Of a stretch of 64,000 nucleotides of DNA, positions 11,809-24,474 are shown one piece after another. The notes beneath the pieces were generated by a model. The model was not told the origin of the DNA. It did no database searches and saw only the letters and a program-made list of their open reading frames with translations. The position numbers and the translations under genes are program-made. Origin of the DNA: Plicaturopsis crispa FD-325 SS-3 (lineage: Eukaryota; Basidiomycota; Agaricomycetes; Amylocorticiales; Amylocorticiaceae); NCBI GenBank assembly GCA_000827205.1, contig KN832568.1:416659-480658 (forward strand), given 5' to 3'. Each line of letters opens with the position of its first letter. Position 1 is the first letter of the stretch.

Positions 11809-12575
11809 TCACCGCGATGCTAACGCAGCGTCAGCGATGGGGTTCGCGTGTATGGTGACCTGCACAAGGGGTCCATCAGTACTAGCATCAGAGACTGACG
11901 CGATAGATAAAGCTCACATGCGTCAACTTGATTTCACTGAGCGGTCGGTTTTTGTTGTTCACAGGCACACGTTCCATCGCATCGAGCGTCGAGTCGGCCC
12001 CATCTATTACCTTTCCAAAGATGGTGTACTTGCCATCGAGGTGTGGCTGCTTTGCATATGTCACAAAAAACTGTGATTTGTTGGTGTCTGGGCCGGAGTT
12101 GGCCATGGCCACCATTCCACGCGCATTGAACTGAATAGCACACTCAATTAGATGCATGGGAGTGGAATACGAGATGTCGTACTTTGAGTGTTGATCGTAT
12201 TTCGTCGGGGAAGGGTTTCCCCCATATGCTTTGGCCACCTTTGCCACCACCGGTGGGGTCGCCGGTTTGGATCATAAAGGTTTTGATGTTGCGGTGAAAA
12301 ATGCATCCATCATAGTAAGAAGATGCGCAGAGCGCGAGGAAGTTCTGTGTGATGATAAGATAGGATTCTGTGGCCGAGAACACGAGTGTCGCCCCACCTC
12401 TGCGGCCTTTGGAACGGCCTCGCAAAATACTTCAATCTGCAATAATGGTTTGTTTGACACGGGGAAAAAAGCAACAGTTACATACCTTGAGTTCACCGTG
12501 CGTCGTATGCAGCGTTACCGACTAGTTATCACATCAGTTTACAACAGAACACTTGAGAACGAACGAACGGACCAT
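11809..12575 (-). CDS. Cyclophilin-type peptidyl-prolyl isomerase, PPIL3/Cyp10 class
   Basis: The spliced product reads [26 protein letters not shown], then [36 protein letters not shown] and [20 protein letters not shown], and ends in [13 protein letters not shown]. Active-site residues of the cyclophilin fold are present: the FHR arginine, the Gln in MIQTGD, the NKSQFF motif and the terminal [12 protein letters not shown] segment. At about 160 residues it is a single-domain enzyme of the PPIL3 type, a group linked with spliceosomes in animals. The start codon sits directly before an intron: exon 1 carries only the ATG as coding sequence. Introns also interrupt at GELK/IEVF, KAAE/NFLA, STLK/FNAR and KLTH/VTIH. 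A region of 150 bases separates it from the divergent G-alpha gene. Confidence 0.92.
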
Positions 12576-12725
12576 GTTGACGGCGAGACTTTAAGCAAGA
12601 GATGGCCGAACTTTGACGCTGCGGCGTGAAACCCGGTAAAGACCCACGTGGCCGGAAGCTTAAGTCTCTTATGGACAGCGCTCCGATACGTCTGACCCTC
12701 AGATCTCTCCTCTCTTCCTACCATC
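12576..12725. promoter_or_regulatory. Short bidirectional promoter region
   Basis: Only 150 bases separate the start codons of the divergent cyclophilin and G-alpha genes, so both promoters must share this interval or overlap the 5' leaders. It contains a CACGTG core in the context acCCACGTGgcc near 12642, an E-box that bHLH factors can bind. No TATA box is evident. Confidence 0.5.
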
Positions 12726-14775
12726 ATGTTGCGTGCTCAACACCGCACCCCTTCAATCTACAGCCAGGACGACCCATTGACCCTCGCTCTTCGCCCTCCG
12801 CCGCAGGAGACAGATGCTGAGCGTCGCGCCAGACTTCAGCGAGAGGCAAACGCGAAGCGCATATCCGAAAAGATAGACGAGGAATTGCGTCAGGAACGCG
12901 AGAAACTGAAGAAAAGGAAAAGCGATGTCAAGGTCTGCCTCTTTCTTCGTGTTATTAGAGGTGTATCCGCTCACTGTTGACGTCGCGTCAGTTACTTCTT
13001 CTCGGTCAATCCGAGTCTGGAAAGAGCACCCTCCAGAAGCAATTCCAGCTCATGTACAGCCCCGGCTCGCTGGAATCCGAGCGCATCTCCTGGAGAATAG
13101 TCATATACTTCAATGTGCTACGCTCTGTAAAGCAGATCCTTTCGACCCTCGAAGTCTGGGGTGATATTGACGACGAAAACGACCCTCTCTTACAAGAAGA
13201 AGATTCGCCTGTACCTGGCCTTCGCACTCCCGTTTCTATTGCCAACCAACCGTCTCCTACTGCCTCCCTGCTTACCCCCGGCTCTCGTCGTACCTCACAA
13301 ACCACCCGATCCTCGCACACGGTCGTCGCTGAGTCTAGCCCAAAGGCCGGCGAGACTACGAAGGAGAAGTACAAAGCTGAAATTTCGTATCTTCGCATTC
13401 GGCTCACGCTTCTCCTTGGTGCCGAGGAGCACCTCGCGCATCGCCTTAACGGTGGTGTTCCGGCCGCAGGGTCCGGCAAGGGCGGAGTGTATGTCCGCAG
13501 CGGCTGGCAAGCCCGTGCTGTGGAAAACAGCAGTTTGAAGGCCCAGTGGGGTGACAAAGACCGCGGAGGTAGTGGCCGTGGCAGCTTCGCAACCGAAGAT
13601 GAAGGGATGGATGACCTCGTGGAGGACGTTGCAACTATGCTCGACTACTCCGAGAAGGACATCCAGCAGTTGTGGAGCCATCCCATCGTCAAGAGTCTCA
13701 TTGCCACGCGCAAACTGAGGCTCGAGGAATGGTCTGAATTGTACGCGTTTTTTCCTCCCTCTTTCGCGTCGTCTTTTGACATCTGGTTCCCTAAAACAGT
13801 TTCTTGAACGATCTCGTCCGCATCACCTCCCGCAATTACGTACCTTCCACCGGTACGTTCTATTTCTTATCTCGCCGCTGACCATTCCTAACGCTTGCTG
13901 CAGATGACATCCTTCATGCGCGCATACAGACCATGGGTGTCGCCGAGCATTTCTTCGATGTTAATATCCACGGCAAGGCCGTCACCTGGCATCTTTTCGA
14001 TGTCGGTGGTGCCCGCGGCCAGCGGCATTCCTGGGTCCCGTACTTCGACGACGCAAACGCCATTATTTTCGTAGCTCCCATTAGTGCATTTGATCAAGTA
14101 AGTTGATATTCTTCATTGGTTTCATCTAGGAAAAAACGACTTTGAACGGCTGGCTAATACTTTTTCTGTAGTACCTCGACGAAGATTCACGAACGAACAG
14201 AATAGACGACTCTCTCCAGCTTTTCACGCAAATTTGCTCCAACCCCCTGCTTAAGAATGTGCATCTCGTGTTGTTCCTAAGTAAGTTAATAGATCTATAT
14301 GCATTGGACTCTAGGCTAAATGCTAGCTTTGTAGACAAGATAGATCTCCTGAAAAAGAAAATTGACAAGGGCATGAAAGTTCAACGATAGTGCGTATAAT
14401 CTCACATATCTCACCGCCGTAGCCAGTTGTACTTACAGTTGTGCAGTATCACGTCCTTTGGCAATCGCCCGAACGATTTTGAGTCTGTTGTCAACTACTT
14501 CCGCGCGCATTTCTTACAGGTGCGTCTCATTCCGTGAACGCCGTGCGAACGCTGCTTAACGCCTTACGTTTGATAGGTCCATCGTCGCAACAACGAGAAC
14601 AAGCGCGTGCTGTACACACATTTGACCAGCGTAGTGGTATGTCTCATGGTGTCTTTGGCACTGCATGCACCGGCTAACCAAAATATCGCAGGACACGAAA
14701 ACGACCCAGAGCATCATCGGAAACGTTCGCGACTCCATCTTCCGAGGCTATCTCCAATCCGCTGCACTCGTCTAA
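12726..14775 (+). CDS. Atypical heterotrimeric G-protein alpha subunit
   Basis: The spliced frame runs from MLRAQHRTPSIYSQDD to RDSIFRGYLQSAALV. G-alpha hallmarks are the P-loop GQSESGKSTLQKQF, switch region FDVGGARGQRHSWVPYF, the NKID-type base motif (FLNKIDLLKKK) and a C-terminal helix. It departs from canonical G-alpha in three ways. The N-terminus lacks Met-Gly and so a myristoylation site. The catalytic glutamine of DVGGQ is alanine. An insert of well over 100 residues, rich in Ser/Thr/Pro, lies in the helical domain between IDDENDP and the LVEDVATMLDYSEKDIQQLW segment. Expanded sets of such divergent G-alphas are known in agaricomycetes. Loss of the Gln predicts slow GTP hydrolysis, which is an inference. 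About eight exons, GT-AG introns. Confidence 0.92.
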
Positions 14776-15531
14776 TGCATTATCTCCTTCATCCTCTCTG
14801 GGCTGTCTGTGTCTGTTACTGCCAATTGCAACTATACCACCCACTGCGCGTCTCCAGTTGCTCTCCCACCTACCACACATCCTGAACGATTGGACGCTCC
14901 CGGCTGCTTACGCTAGACTGTACCATATGTAATGTTTCCATCACGATCCACGACCCACCTCACCGCACCGTGGTGTCTGTTTTCTGTCTGTTGTTGTTCA
15001 AATCATAAGTATGTACTATGGTTTCGTTCCTCTGCCCATCGCCTCCGTACAGTTATTACCATCGTCCTATCTTGCAACGCTCTCTGCAATTATTTCTCCT
15101 TCTTTGGGCCCTGGGTAATCCACGACTTTCTTTTATGTACAGCCTAGTCTCACTGTCTCTTTCTCCTTCGCCCATTACAATTAATTGCATCGTTCAATAA
15201 ATTATTGTTCGCTCAGACTTTTTCGTGGGCTCGTCGAAGATGCTCGTGGTCCGACGCGAGTCTAGTTCGTCCAGACTCGCCGGTTTCTTACCGCGTCGTT
15301 TCCTTCCCCCCAAGCTACAGCGGGCGCTTCGTATTATAGGCGCCTGCAAAGAAACTTCATAATTAAATCGTAGATCTCAAGAATCTGCAGGTAGGTAGCC
15401 TCGTGGACCGGCGCGGAAGCCTCGCCTCGCGTCCTCCTCGTGTCCTTAGATCGAGGAAAGTACAAAAGATAGCTGATAATCGAGCTTGACACTAGTTTAC
15501 CTCCCTCACGAACACTATTTCCTTGCATATC
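14776..15531. other. Intergenic region
   Basis: About 755 bases, pyrimidine-rich in its first 400 (likely 3' UTR of the G-alpha gene). The end near 15480-15531 should be the leader of the HEN1-like gene. No gene supported. Confidence 0.5.
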
Positions 15532-17195
15532 ATGGAGGACGATGCTATACTGGAAGAAGATCACGAACAGGAAAGCAGCGCGCCGTTAGAGGTCAGATTC
15601 TTCCCTCCGTTGTACCAGCAACGTCGGATTTGGGTGCTAGACATCCTCAGGCGCGAGAACGTCACTCGGGTACGACTTTTCAAAATCCAAAGTGAAGGTT
15701 AAATATTACATTCTCATGGGTATCGTACGCGCACGCAGGTAGTCGACGTAGGATGTGGCGAGGGCGAGCTCCTGCGCGCACTCTCGCAGCCCGCCTTCTA
15801 CCTCCGCCCGGAGTACGAGACGAACAGCACGACACCCGTGTCTCCCGCCTCCGCTTACCCCGAGGAGTTCACGAACCTGCACTGCACGGACATCGCGGGC
15901 CTCGATGTCTTGGAGCCCGATCTCGGGTTTGCCGTGGAGGCGACGGCGCCGCCGAAGGAGGACGAGGACGTAGTGCGCTGGGAGCCGCTGGAGGCGAAGA
16001 TCTGGAAGGGCGGGCTCGAGGTGTTCAACCCCGCGTTCATGGACTTCGAGTGCATCGTCTCGACTGAAGTGTACGTACGCCACACCACGCTACGCCACAA
16101 TATTTTCTTGGCGCTGACGAGCTGAATGTGTGATGCGCCCGCAGAATCGAGCACTTGCCGGAAGACGTGCTGCCGAAATTCGCTGACATGCTGCTGGGGG
16201 TGTACCACCCGCGCTTGTTTTTGGTCACGACGCCCTCGTACACGTTCAATGCGCGATTCACGCCGCCGGGCGTCACAGAGCGCAATGGGTTTCCGGATCC
16301 CACTGGCCGCACCGACAGGGTCTTCCGGCATAGCGACCACAAATTTGAGTGGACCGTCGAGGAGTTCAAGGAATGGTGCACGACCGTAGCAGAGCAATGG
16401 GGCTATGACGTCATTACGGAGACTACGGGCAGAGCGGTGCAAGACGACCCATGGGGACGCGATGCAGAGCTTGGCGGCGCGAGCCAGAACGCCGAGTTTA
16501 GAAGACGAGACGACCAGGAGTCGGTGCAGAAGCGCGCGCAGGGACGACAGGCTGTATTGGACAACAGAGAGGAGTCGCAACAGGAACACGAGCTGTTAGC
16601 GACGCACCAGCACACCGCACACCCGCTGGCACAGAAGCCGGCAGGAGTCGCAGAAATTGCGGATGCAGTCTGGAAGTCGATGATTGCGTCCCGCGAAGCC
16701 TTCGCTCCGATTGAACAGCTGTGGTTCGACAAGAACGTGTCGACCTTGTGCGGAGGGTGGCTTGAGCGACTGATTCAAGCCGTCGAGCAGGACGAGCGGT
16801 TCGAGTTGTTCAAGGGCGAAGCCAAGTCACGGTGTGGCTGGAGGGTGGGCTTAGTGGGCGTCGTCGAGCAGGACATGGATTCATGGGAACCCGTAAGCGT
16901 GGGCGACGTATCTGTGGATCCTTTCGAAAGCTGGTCCGGTGATTCCGGGGGGAGTTCTACCGTTCTGGAGGGCGACAGCGACGTGGAGAGAGACGAAGAG
17001 AGTGGGCGGGAACTGTACGATGAAGAGGACGCTGCTGATCAGTGGCCTGGAGAGGAAGGGGAGGGTTGGGGGTCTAACGACTGGCCGGAGGATGCTAAGC
17101 CTTGGGCCAATATCAAAGGGACTGAGGACGGTGACTGGGGGAAGGAGGTTGACTGGAAGGACGAAGACGGGTCAGACGTCGCGGTACCTCCCTAA
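15532..17195 (+). CDS. HEN1-like small RNA 3'-terminal 2'-O-methyltransferase
   Basis: Three exons (15532-15669, 15739-16070, 16145-17195) give 506 residues. The SAM-binding motif I is VVDVGCGEGELLRAL near residue 48. The HEN1 metal-binding signature is split by intron 2: ECIVSTEVIEHLPEDVLPKF supplies E and EH, and RHSDHKFEWTVEEFKEW supplies the second His cluster. TPSYTFNARF matches the family's TPN.E.N.LF. HEN1 enzymes methylate the 2'-OH of the 3' end of small RNAs and protect them from tailing and decay. Here the catalytic domain is at the N-terminus with no La or dsRNA-binding domain. The C-terminal third is a Glu/Asp/Trp/Gly-rich tail (repeated W-G/E clusters such as DWGKEVDWKDEDG). Its presence implies small-RNA silencing in this fungus, an inference. 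Confidence 0.9.
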
Positions 17196-17352
17196 TTTCT
17201 TTAACTAAGGGTCTTAAGTATGTTTGTATGCAGTAATATCTCCCATTAATGCAATAAATGCTACAGAACTGGCAAAGCGTATAAGCAATGGATCATAATG
17301 CGAAAGAGTGCACAGACGTACGTGTAATAGTAGTCGACCGGTGCACCCATAC

Positions 17353-17689
17353 TCAGTGGCCTACTGCGCCGGCCTTGAACGATTTCCGGGGTGCTGTATG
17401 CGCCCAATATCAGTGAGCTGCTGGAACAACAGTCTTCGGCGTGAGCTCATACCTTCCAGTGGGTGCACTTGCGCAAGATACGTGATCATCCACATAAGAT
17501 AGCACGCGGCAAGGGTGAGCATGATGCTCGTCCGAATGACACTGCGCAGACGATATATGAGCCTGTGTTCGCATGAGGCAGGAAAGCGGCGTACATTTGG
17601 TGGGGTCCCTTGGGAACGAAAAGCCAGGCGCAGGCCATAAGGCCGACAGCAATTACTAGGAGAAATAGGACCGGTAAGGACGTCGACAT
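17353..17689 (-). CDS. VMA9: V-type ATPase subunit e
   Basis: A small two-helix membrane protein built from three exons. It starts MSTSLPVLFLLVIAVGLMAC, passes through WLFVPKGPHQ, then a second helix IMLTLAACYLMWMITYLAQ and ends HPLEAPRKSFKAGAVGH. This is the V-ATPase e (Vma9) pattern: two membrane spans, the PK..HQ loop and the LHPL.APR.S motif. The subunit sits in the Vo sector of the vacuolar proton pump. The length of about 75-80 residues is normal. The frame is split at HQ|I and E|A by short GT-AG introns. Its 3' end lies 157 bases from the convergent HEN1-like gene. Confidence 0.88.
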
Positions 17690-17906
17690 GACTGCAGCAG
17701 TTAGAGATGTAGAGGCAACCGTGCTGGTGAACGCGTCCAGTAGTGCGTGTGAAAAAGGACTTCGCCGCGAGAGACCTTGCGCAACGTCCTCCTCTCTTCT
17801 CTCTTCAAGCTTGCACAAGACTCCGTATAAAGTAGATAAAAAATTCCAAATATTATTCTACGCCGACAGCGGTACATAGAGGTGTATAGTATGTAGGAGC
17901 CACAAT

Positions 17907-20270
<2,364 letters not shown>

Positions 20271-23154
20271 CTATCGTCTCTCAAACCACATCTGAGGTGT
20301 GGCGCCCAAAGTGATTTGGTCCAACTTGACGGGGAGCTGGTCGCCCAGTAAAATATCCGTGCATAGCGCAGGGGCTCTAAGAATGCCCTGAAGCCCGATC
20401 TCTGGCACGACAAGCTTGCACTGCGAGTCCCGAGAGGACAAGTTCGTTTTCAGACGCGTGCCCACTATGCCCACAAGTCGCTCCAGCGGATCCGGAACGT
20501 CTTTATGCCCTCGCGGATCTGCCATCCACCTCCGCAAGAACGACAGCTGCCAGAATGCTTGGTGCGGCCGCTGCTGCTGCTTCCTGCGACTCTCGTAGAG
20601 GCTCATGTCCGCGGCAAGCACCTCAAGCTCCTCCGTGGAGAAGAGGGGCGGTGCTGTAGGGTTTAGGAGGGCGTGCTTGATCTGCCAATGCATTGCCAGG
20701 TCCCCGTATCGTCGCAGAGGCGAAGTGACGCGGGTGTACCCCTCCCCGGGCCGGACACCAAGCAGCCAATGTTCGGCAGGCTCGAGCGTGTACCCGCTGT
20801 CGCCAGGCATGAGATCAGCCTGCAGAGTGCTGAGGAAGTCCACCTGTCCGTACGCGTCGCGGCGGGCAAGGAGGTCGGCGGTGGCCTCCTCACTGATCGC
20901 GTGCGGTTGCGTGGATGCGCGCCTGATCACGGGTATACCACGGTCGCGGCAGAACATAGAAGCGGCGCGCGCAGCACCCTTCATGCACTCGGCGACGATT
21001 CCATTGGCGCCTGTGAAGGGGAACAGAGCGGGAAGCACTGCATATGTGATGTCAGGGAAACCACGCGAGATGTGCGGCTGTGAAGCGTGGATGGGCACTG
21101 AGGGCAACGGTTTTGGACGGATACTGATTTCAGCCACAGGACTGCCCCAGCAGAAGATGTTGTTGTTGTACAGCTTGCGCTGCATCGCGCGGGCGACTGT
21201 TAGCAAGTTCGACAGATCGCGTCGGGCTTGGTCGTCCAGATTGGCAGGCGTGTCGGGTGGCGGCGCGTTACCGAAGGGATATTTCACTTCCTCGACGTCA
21301 GGGAAGCCCATCGCTGCGTTAACCGCGTTATATGTGAGAGTGTGGAGATTTTTGACGATCCCAGCCCTAACGTTGTAGTCGGCCATTTCTCCGTCAGCGG
21401 CCACCCGGAAACTGAAGGTCATCACTTTCTCGGGCTGTCCCAACGCCGACGCGTTGCCCAGACTGGACTTCTCGACGAGCGACGCGGGCAACATGGGCAC
21501 GGAATCGTGGATGAGGTATTGAGTCTCCATCCGTTTGCGGGCGGTCCGCTCAGCCTCATGGCTCGGGGAGAAGTGAGCAGTCGGGTCTGCTATGTGGACG
21601 TGTACCCAGAACGACCCAGGATCCGTGGGGACGGGCTCTATGGAAAGACCGTCGTCCAGCTCCTGTGCACCTTCTCCATCTATCACATAGACACGCAAGT
21701 CGCCGAAGTCGTGCCGTATAGACTCCACCTCATCTGTCGCAGAGAGACCATCGGAAGGCGGCGATACGCTAGGCCCATCGGAGACATGCGCAACCGGAGT
21801 TTTGTGGATATTCGCCAAGCTCTCCGCGTTATTGCGCGAGTGGGAAATGAAGCTAATGTCTTGCCATGGAGCCAAGACGCCGAGCTCTATAAGAACGTCA
21901 TGGGCCATCCAACGGTCGATCGGTTGCTTCCAGTCGCGGATAGGCTTCAGCACAGATGAGAGTAGAACCTCATGTCGATCAATCTGGATAGAGCGTTTCA
22001 TGTGTAAGCATTGTAGGAGGAATCGGATGATGAGAGCGTCTGTTTCGTTGAACACGGGTACGTCGAACGGCTTGACTGTGGGGGGTTCCGACCACGAGTC
22101 CAGCGTCCGCTGCTTGTTCTCCGCAATTATGCGCCGGACTTTCTGCGCGAACACTTTCAGATACGAAGATTTTTCCCGAGACATCGCTGCGACCGCCTGG
22201 ATCGCCTTTAAATCCGCCTCCGGGCGGACATAGAAAGTCTGGCTCGCGCGGTACTTGGTCGTGTCCGCTACAAACTGCTCGCTAGCGTCCATGAGGAGCT
22301 TGTGCACGGCGAAGATGCTGATTATCGAGTGGTTGGCCCCAGGATTTATGATGTCGGCCACCTCCTTCACTGTGACCTTAGACCACTTTTGTGGATCCGG
22401 GTGTCTCAGCTGCTGGTAAAGCGTAGAGGGGGCCCGGATGCCAACTGTACACCTCTCGGCGTACAATTTCTTCCGGAAGTCGTTCATACGTTTAACGAGT
22501 TCCACGCGCGCTGCAGTCTCGGTTGCATCCTGGGGAATCTCCTCGAAACCGCAGCGGGAAACGATGTCGGGTGAGACGAAGGATGGAATCGCAAACATGA
22601 TGTCCCCACGGAGATGGCTCCAAAGTTCGCCACGCTCCGTCAGAGTGCGAACATGCCACCGTTGGAACGCAAACTCCTCCCCGACCACAATGCCTTGGGT
22701 GGTCGTTTCGTTTCTACGGCGGCATCAGACATTGTGCATATTGCAGATTACAGTGAACGTACCGTCGTATCTCCACGAGTGCGCCAGGCTCAATGGACAG
22801 ATCTGGCGCGTCAAATTCCTCGTCGTGAGCTTCGCGGTCGTGCCCCACGAAGCTCAGCTTCTCATTCGACGGGAAGCGCAAGGATTTGTTGGCAGTCACG
22901 GCTTTCTTCAGCTCCACCTCCTCCCTTCCCCTGATCCTCGTCTCCTTGAGTCCATAGTTCTCCGGGCGCGCTGCACGCTTCGTGAACTCCGTGAGCAGAG
23001 CATGGGCCTTATTCACGTCCGCGTCCTGCGAGCGGGGCGGTTTACGCGCTCCTTGTGTCGATATAGAGCGACATGCGCGAGATGACGGTCCAGCCTGGTT
23101 AAGACATGGGCTCGCAGGGCCACTGGAAAGGGATTGAAGACAACGTCGGTGCAT
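20271..23154 (-). CDS. DSS1: Mitochondrial RNB-family exoribonuclease (DSS1 type)
   Basis: Two exons give a protein of about 950 residues. The N-terminus from the chosen ATG (MHRRCLQSLSSGPASP) is basic and hydroxylated with no early acids, like a mitochondrial presequence; an upstream in-frame ATG at 23229 adds an acidic stretch and is less likely. The RNB domain contains VYVIDGEGAQELDDGLSIEP, which carries the catalytic Asp cluster with Glu in the third-to-last acidic position, as in the fungal mitochondrial Dss1 group. It also contains HVHIADPTAHFSP, LTYNAVNAAMG and TSPLRRYGDLAMHWQIKHAL. DSS1 works with the SUV3 helicase in the mitochondrial degradosome, degrading RNA 3' to 5'. A 48-nt intron at EIRR|NETTTQ joins the exons. 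Divergent from the next gene over 186 bases. Confidence 0.9.
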
Positions 23155-23340
23155 AGGTGGTCGCTGTAGACTCCAAATAATTTGGCGTTCAATGAAATTG
23201 TCACTATTTTCCCCTCCGAGATCCGACACTCATCTCCGACGCGGAACGAAATTATTTCTGTGCTGCTACATAAAGTGCACCTAAGATAAAAGCAATCACA
23301 TCTGAACTTTTGTCTGCACTACCTCCCGGCACTCTAGACC
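23155..23340. promoter_or_regulatory. Bidirectional promoter region
   Basis: This 186-base interval separates the divergent exoribonuclease and nuclear-protein genes, so it must hold both promoters. No TATA box or named site is evident. Confidence 0.5.
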
Positions 23341-24474
23341 ATGTTCAAACGCGTTGAAAAGCGTCGCCGAAAGAAGGAGGAGGAAGAGGAACTCGGCTTG
23401 AACGACGATATGAAGGAAGTGCTCGGCATGCAAGACACAGATTCGGACGAGTCTGAGTCGGACGACGAGTCTGAGGACAGCAGTGAGGCGAGTGCGGAGG
23501 ACGAAAGAGTGGGTGGGGGACTGAAAAAGCGAAAAAGGAACGCCGAAGCTGAGGATGAGGATGTTTCCGAGGAAGGCAGTGGTGAAGATGCGGAGGACGA
23601 GGACGAGGACGGCGACCGCGAGCTCGACGGCGAAGACAGTGAACACGACTCCGACTCTGGCGACGACGACGGTGAACCGGACGTTCGACCGCCTATACCC
23701 GTATCCGCTGCTCTCCTAAACCCACTATACCCCACGCCTCAAGACGCGTTAATACAAGCGTGTCTGGTCTGTCCCGACAAACTCCTCAAAAATGAGGGCA
23801 TGCAGCAGGCGCATATCGCGTCTAGAGTGCGTTGATATTAAATCCCTCCGTTACACCATTAATTATCTGTCCCCAGGCGCATATAAGCCATTTCAAAAAG
23901 TTTGTCAAGGCAGCAAAGAAGGCAGGCGCGGACGACGATGCATGGGACGTCGTCAGCCAAGTCCTCACGCCCAGGCCCACATCTCCTCCCGTCGAAGGTG
24001 CCCCCGTCTCAAAACGTGCTGAAAAACGCGTGCGTCCTCCATGCCTCCCCGTCCTGGTTTTTTTTCTGACGCCGCTGTTACTTCGGGACACAGAAAACCA
24101 AGCTTGAAAAACTAAAGAAGATAAGACAGCTGAAAAAAGACAAGGTCAAGGCGTACAAAGAGGCTCAGGCCGCGAAAGTAGCCGCGAGAGCTGCGGCCAG
24201 TCCAGGCTCCGCTCCCCCAGCCGACGCAGACGCAGGTCGGCCCAAGAAACGCCCGAAGAAAACGCACCAGGGGGAGCCGTTCAAGCTACGCGAACCGCGC
24301 CGACCAGGGGCAATATCCGGGACAACGATTAAGGAGAAGAGTGGGCGGAATAAGGCGGAAGGCAAACCCCCCAAGGGCGCTCGGCCAGATCGCAAGGGGA
24401 AAGACGGCAGAGGGAAGGGCGATGGAAAAAAGCGGAAAAGTGCGGACGAGGCAGTCTTGAAGATAATCGACTGA
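23341..24474 (+). CDS. Acidic/basic nuclear protein with CxxC...H zinc-finger-like motif
   Basis: Three exons. The N-terminal third is highly acidic (long Glu/Asp/Ser runs) after a basic start MFKRVEKRRRKKEEEEE. Then comes LLNPLYPTPQDALIQACLVC, followed by PDKLLKNEGMQQAHIASR and AHISHFKKF. This places a C-x2-C pair ahead of several His residues in a zinc-finger-like spacing, interrupted by an intron. The C-terminal half is Lys/Arg-rich (KKIRQLKKDKVKAYKEAQ; RPKKRPKK) and ends VLKIID. I recognise this as a conserved fungal type with nucleolar, ribosome-biogenesis character, but cannot give a name. The composition suggests RNA or histone contact; that is inference. Start is the first ATG of a strongly biased frame. 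Confidence 0.75.
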
